From contig JAFAGQ010000081.1 of assembly GCA_023422555.1 (NCBI GenBank), positions 1 through 8,330 on the forward strand: a DNA stretch of 8,330 bases. The letters are read 5' to 3'. Origin of the DNA: Pseudomonadota bacterium. GTDB lineage: Bacteria > Pseudomonadota > Gammaproteobacteria > Burkholderiales > Burkholderiaceae_B. A model generated the notes under the pieces. It did not search any database. It saw only the letters and a list, made by a program, of their open reading frames with translations, and was not told where the DNA came from. This document shows, in pieces, positions 6,097 to 8,330 of the stretch (its first letter is position 1; each line of letters starts with the position of its first letter). A program made the position numbers and the translations under genes.

Positions 6097-7878
6097 ATGG
6101 CGGACAGTCGCAACAGCGCATCCTGGTCAATTCTGAATACGCTGCTGCGGGCGCATCGAAAAACCCTGGGTGCGGCAATCCTGCTCGCGGCGATCGCGGC
6201 CGTGCTGGAGCTGGTTCCGTTTCTGATTCTCTGTTATTCGGTGACTATGCTGCCCCGCTTGCCCGACGCCAATGTTTTTTTTCAGCTGGCAGGCTGGCTG
6301 GCATTGGCGCTGGCAGGCAAATACGCTGTTTATTCATTGGCCTATTTTCTTAGTCACCAGACAGCCTATCGCGTGTTGATGGACACACGCCAGACGCTGA
6401 TCCGGTGTCTGGCCAGAGCGCCATTGCCGTGGTTGCAGCAACATAGCTCGGGCATTCTGAATCAGCTTGTCATGCAGGATGTTGAGCGTATTGAACAGTT
6501 TATTGCTCATCATCTGGTGGAGATGATGGCGGCCGTGATGGCATCGATCCTGGTGATTTCCGTGTTGTGGTGGGTGGACTGGCGTCTTGCCCTGGCAGCC
6601 ATCGCGGCGCCGTTGCTGGCTGTGGGCATTCAGGCTCTGACCATGCGCAATGTAGACCAGTACATGAGCGAGTACCAGCAGGCCATCGGCGAACTTAACG
6701 CCGCGTCGGTGGAATATCTGCGCAGCATTCCCGTCATGAAAACCTTCAATCAGGGTGCGCAGTCCTTCGCTCGTATGCACAGTGGATTGTTGCGCTACCA
6801 CGAACTGGTTCGCCATATCACCCGCGGTACAGTTCCTGGCTGGTCTCTGTTTGTGGTTATGCTCAATGCGAATATTGTTGTTCTGCCGGTCGGACTTTGG
6901 CTGATGCAGCGCCAACAGATTGATCTGGCGGGCATGTTGATTGCCGTTGTGCTTGGGAACGGCATGGTCAGACCCTTGATGAAGCTGATGCGGTTCCAGA
7001 TGCAGATCAGGGAAATTTTCGGCGGCGTACAGCGTATGCAACCGGTATTGTCCATGTCTGATCGCCAGGAGAAACCCCGGCAGACGTGCACGTCGTTTGA
7101 TGTGCAATTGACGGGAGTCCACTTGTCATACGTCGATCGCCCGGTACTCTGTGATGTGTCCTTTACGATTCCTGCCGGCCAGGTGACCGCGTTGGTGGGG
7201 CCCTCCGGTGCCGGCAAAAGTACCATTGCGAGTCTGCTCGGCGGACTCATTGAACCGGATCGGGGTGAAATAAGAGTGGGTGAGTGCCTGCTGGCAAACA
7301 TGAATGATGCGCAGCGCGCAGCCACGATTGCCGTTGTGGCCCAGGACGCGTTCCTGTTTCGCGGCACCTTGCTTTCGAACCTGAAGCTGGGCAATCCCAG
7401 GGCCAGCGACGAACAGGTCCGGCAGGCCCTGCGTGTTGCGCAGGCCGAAGCGTTTGTCGATGGTTTGCCGGACGGCTGGAATACGCATGTTGGCGAAAGG
7501 GGGCTGACACTGTCCGGTGGAGAACGCCAGCGTCTTGCCGTGGCGCGTGCGCTGCTGGCAAATACACCGATACTGGTGCTTGATGAAAGCACGGCGTTTG
7601 CCGATAGCAGAACAGAAAAGGCTTTCCATGACACCCTGCACAGGACGTATCCCGATCTGACCGTGCTGACCATTGCCCATCGCCTGTATTCCATCAAGGA
7701 CGCGGCCAATATTGTCGCTCTGGAACACGGCAGCGTTGTCGGTTCCGGAGCGCATTCCCACCTGATGCAGACCTGTCCTCTGTATCGGAATATGTGGCTG
7801 GCTCAGGCGTCGCAGCAACACGATAGCGAAAAACAGACCGGGCCTGTCAGCCAGTCAGGAGAAAAAACGCATGCCTGA
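6097..7878 (+). CDS. ABC transporter with fused membrane and ATPase domains, YbtP/PchH-like
   Basis: A 593-residue half transporter: an exporter-fold membrane domain followed by an ATPase domain, the usual length for YbtP/Irp6 and PchH. Six hydrophobic segments are visible at about 24-50, 62-86, 138-158, 162-183, 248-270 and 276-296. The ATPase domain (about 334-570) is complete: Walker A GPSGAGKST (368-376), Q-loop Q416, signature LSGGE (472-476), Walker B ILVLDE with D496/E497, and switch H528. No catalytic residue is missing. It lies in the inner membrane and probably pairs with the product of the next gene, which starts eight bases before this one ends. YbtPQ imports ferric yersiniabactin despite its exporter-like fold, and import of the ferric siderophore is the likeliest role here. 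Export cannot be excluded from sequence. It is divergent from the biosynthetic operon across a Fur-like site, which suggests iron control. Confidence 0.93.
   Translation: MADSRNSASWSILNTLLRAHRKTLGAAILLAAIAAVLELVPFLILCYSVTMLPRLPDANVFFQLAGWLALALAGKYAVYSLAYFLSHQTAYRVLMDTRQTLIRCLARAPLPWLQQHSSGILNQLVMQDVERIEQFIAHHLVEMMAAVMASILVISVLWWVDWRLALAAIAAPLLAVGIQALTMRNVDQYMSEYQQAIGELNAASVEYLRSIPVMKTFNQGAQSFARMHSGLLRYHELVRHITRGTVPGWSLFVVMLNANIVVLPVGLWLMQRQQIDLAGMLIAVVLGNGMVRPLMKLMRFQMQIREIFGGVQRMQPVLSMSDRQEKPRQTCTSFDVQLTGVHLSYVDRPVLCDVSFTIPAGQVTALVGPSGAGKSTIASLLGGLIEPDRGEIRVGECLLANMNDAQRAATIAVVAQDAFLFRGTLLSNLKLGNPRASDEQVRQALRVAQAEAFVDGLPDGWNTHVGERGLTLSGGERQRLAVARALLANTPILVLDESTAFADSRTEKAFHDTLHRTYPDLTVLTIAHRLYSIKDAANIVALEHGSVVGSGAHSHLMQTCPLYRNMWLAQASQQHDSEKQTGPVSQSGEKTHA
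7857..7861 (+). promoter_or_regulatory. Ribosome binding site of the second transporter gene, inside the first
   Basis: AGGAG lies within the last codons of the first transporter gene, nine bases before the ATG at 7871. It supports that start and an eight-base overlap of the two genes (7871-7878), hence coupled translation of the two halves. Confidence 0.8.
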
Positions 7879-8330
7879 ATTTGTACGTGCCTGTCGGCGT
7901 GTGATCCAGGCCAGTGGCCATCCTCCCGCAAAAATTTATCTCGGACTGTTCCTGCGTGTGGTGGAGCGTGCCTTTTCCATTGCACCGTATTTTCTTGCCT
8001 GGTATTGGCTGCTTGGTATGCCGCCTTTTGCTGCGACACAACCGCAGTCCTATTCCTGGGTCGAACCCGCGCTGGTACTGATTGTCCTTTTGCTGGGACA
8101 AATGGCGTTTTCCTACTTCAGCCAAATGAACAGTTTTCTGGGCAGCTATGACCTGACGCTGTCTTATCGCGAGCGACTGATCAATCATTTGCGACAGTTG
8201 CCACTGAACGTGTTTGGGCGCCAGCGCGTTGGTCAGCTATCGTCGGTCATAACCGATGATGTCAAGCGACTCGAAGATGTGTTCACCCATCTGACCGCTG
8301 AATTGCTGGCGGCCGTATCGGTTCCCGTGC
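7871..8330 (+). CDS. Second ABC transporter half, YbtQ/PchI-like, 3' end beyond window
   Basis: 153 codons are open from the ATG at 7871 to the window edge. The visible part is the start of an exporter-fold membrane domain: hydrophobic segments at about residues 23-49 and 65-90, then a cytoplasmic stretch (100-140) with the LP...GRQRVGQLSSVITDDVKRLED pattern (positions 110-136) typical of the first coupling loop of type IV ABC half transporters. The ATPase domain is off the window, so its motifs cannot be checked. Overlap with the preceding transporter gene and the matching architecture suggest a heterodimer equivalent to YbtP-YbtQ (Irp6-Irp7), PchH-PchI or mycobacterial IrtA-IrtB. The assignment of which half is P and which is Q follows gene order only. 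Confidence 0.85.
   Translation, partial: MPEFVRACRRVIQASGHPPAKIYLGLFLRVVERAFSIAPYFLAWYWLLGMPPFAATQPQSYSWVEPALVLIVLLLGQMAFSYFSQMNSFLGSYDLTLSYRERLINHLRQLPLNVFGRQRVGQLSSVITDDVKRLEDVFTHLTAELLAAVSVPV

Noticed and set aside
6334..7709. Long minus-strand open frames (262 and 304 codons) opposite the first transporter gene
   Set aside because: They are antisense to an intact membrane domain and ATPase with all motifs, and their translations have no recognisable features.
1..8330. CRISPR array, tRNA or rRNA genes, insertion sequences, attachment sites
   Set aside because: No regularly spaced repeats, RNA gene signatures, transposase-like frames or terminal inverted repeats were seen by eye; nearly all of the window is occupied by the four genes.

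Overview
The window is one side and the start of the other side of a salicylate-capped, thiazoline-type siderophore locus of the yersiniabactin/pyochelin family. It probably comes from a Gram-negative proteobacterium with moderately high G+C. The estimate by eye is mid-50s percent, and a beta-proteobacterium such as a member of the Alcaligenaceae would fit, but no lineage marker is present. A Fur-box-like sequence, ATGA-type gene overlaps and clear Shine-Dalgarno sites all fit that host type.

Layout: positions 1-5799 form a minus-strand biosynthetic operon. Its first gene (5799 to 2848) encodes a 983-residue protein that joins two enzymes usually encoded apart. The N-terminal half is a salicylate-AMP ligase (YbtE/PchD/DhbE family) and the C-terminal half is a salicylate synthase (Irp9/YbtS/MbtI family). 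The second gene (2851 leftward, running off the window at position 1) overlaps it by ATGA and is a non-ribosomal peptide synthetase ordered aryl carrier protein, cyclization domain, cysteine-type adenylation domain, as in HMWP2/Irp2 and PchE. Positions 5800-6096 are a 297-base A+T-rich divergent control region with a Fur-box-like site next to the biosynthetic gene. On the plus strand, 6097-7878 and 7871-8330 (cut by the window edge) encode two half-size ABC transporters in tandem, matching the YbtP/YbtQ (Irp6/Irp7) or PchH/PchI pair.

How the parts fit: the synthase domain makes salicylate from chorismate. The ligase domain adenylates it and loads it onto the aryl carrier domain of the NRPS. 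The cyclization domain then condenses it with cysteine chosen by the adenylation domain and closes the ring to hydroxyphenyl-thiazoline. The transporter pair most likely moves the ferric siderophore across the inner membrane. Shared iron control from the divergent region is inferred from the Fur-like site. Whether the final product is yersiniabactin-like, pyochelin-like or something else is decided by genes outside the window.

The most distinctive point is the salicylate synthase/salicyl-AMP ligase fusion. The rest is a recognisable siderophore system rather than a new class of system.
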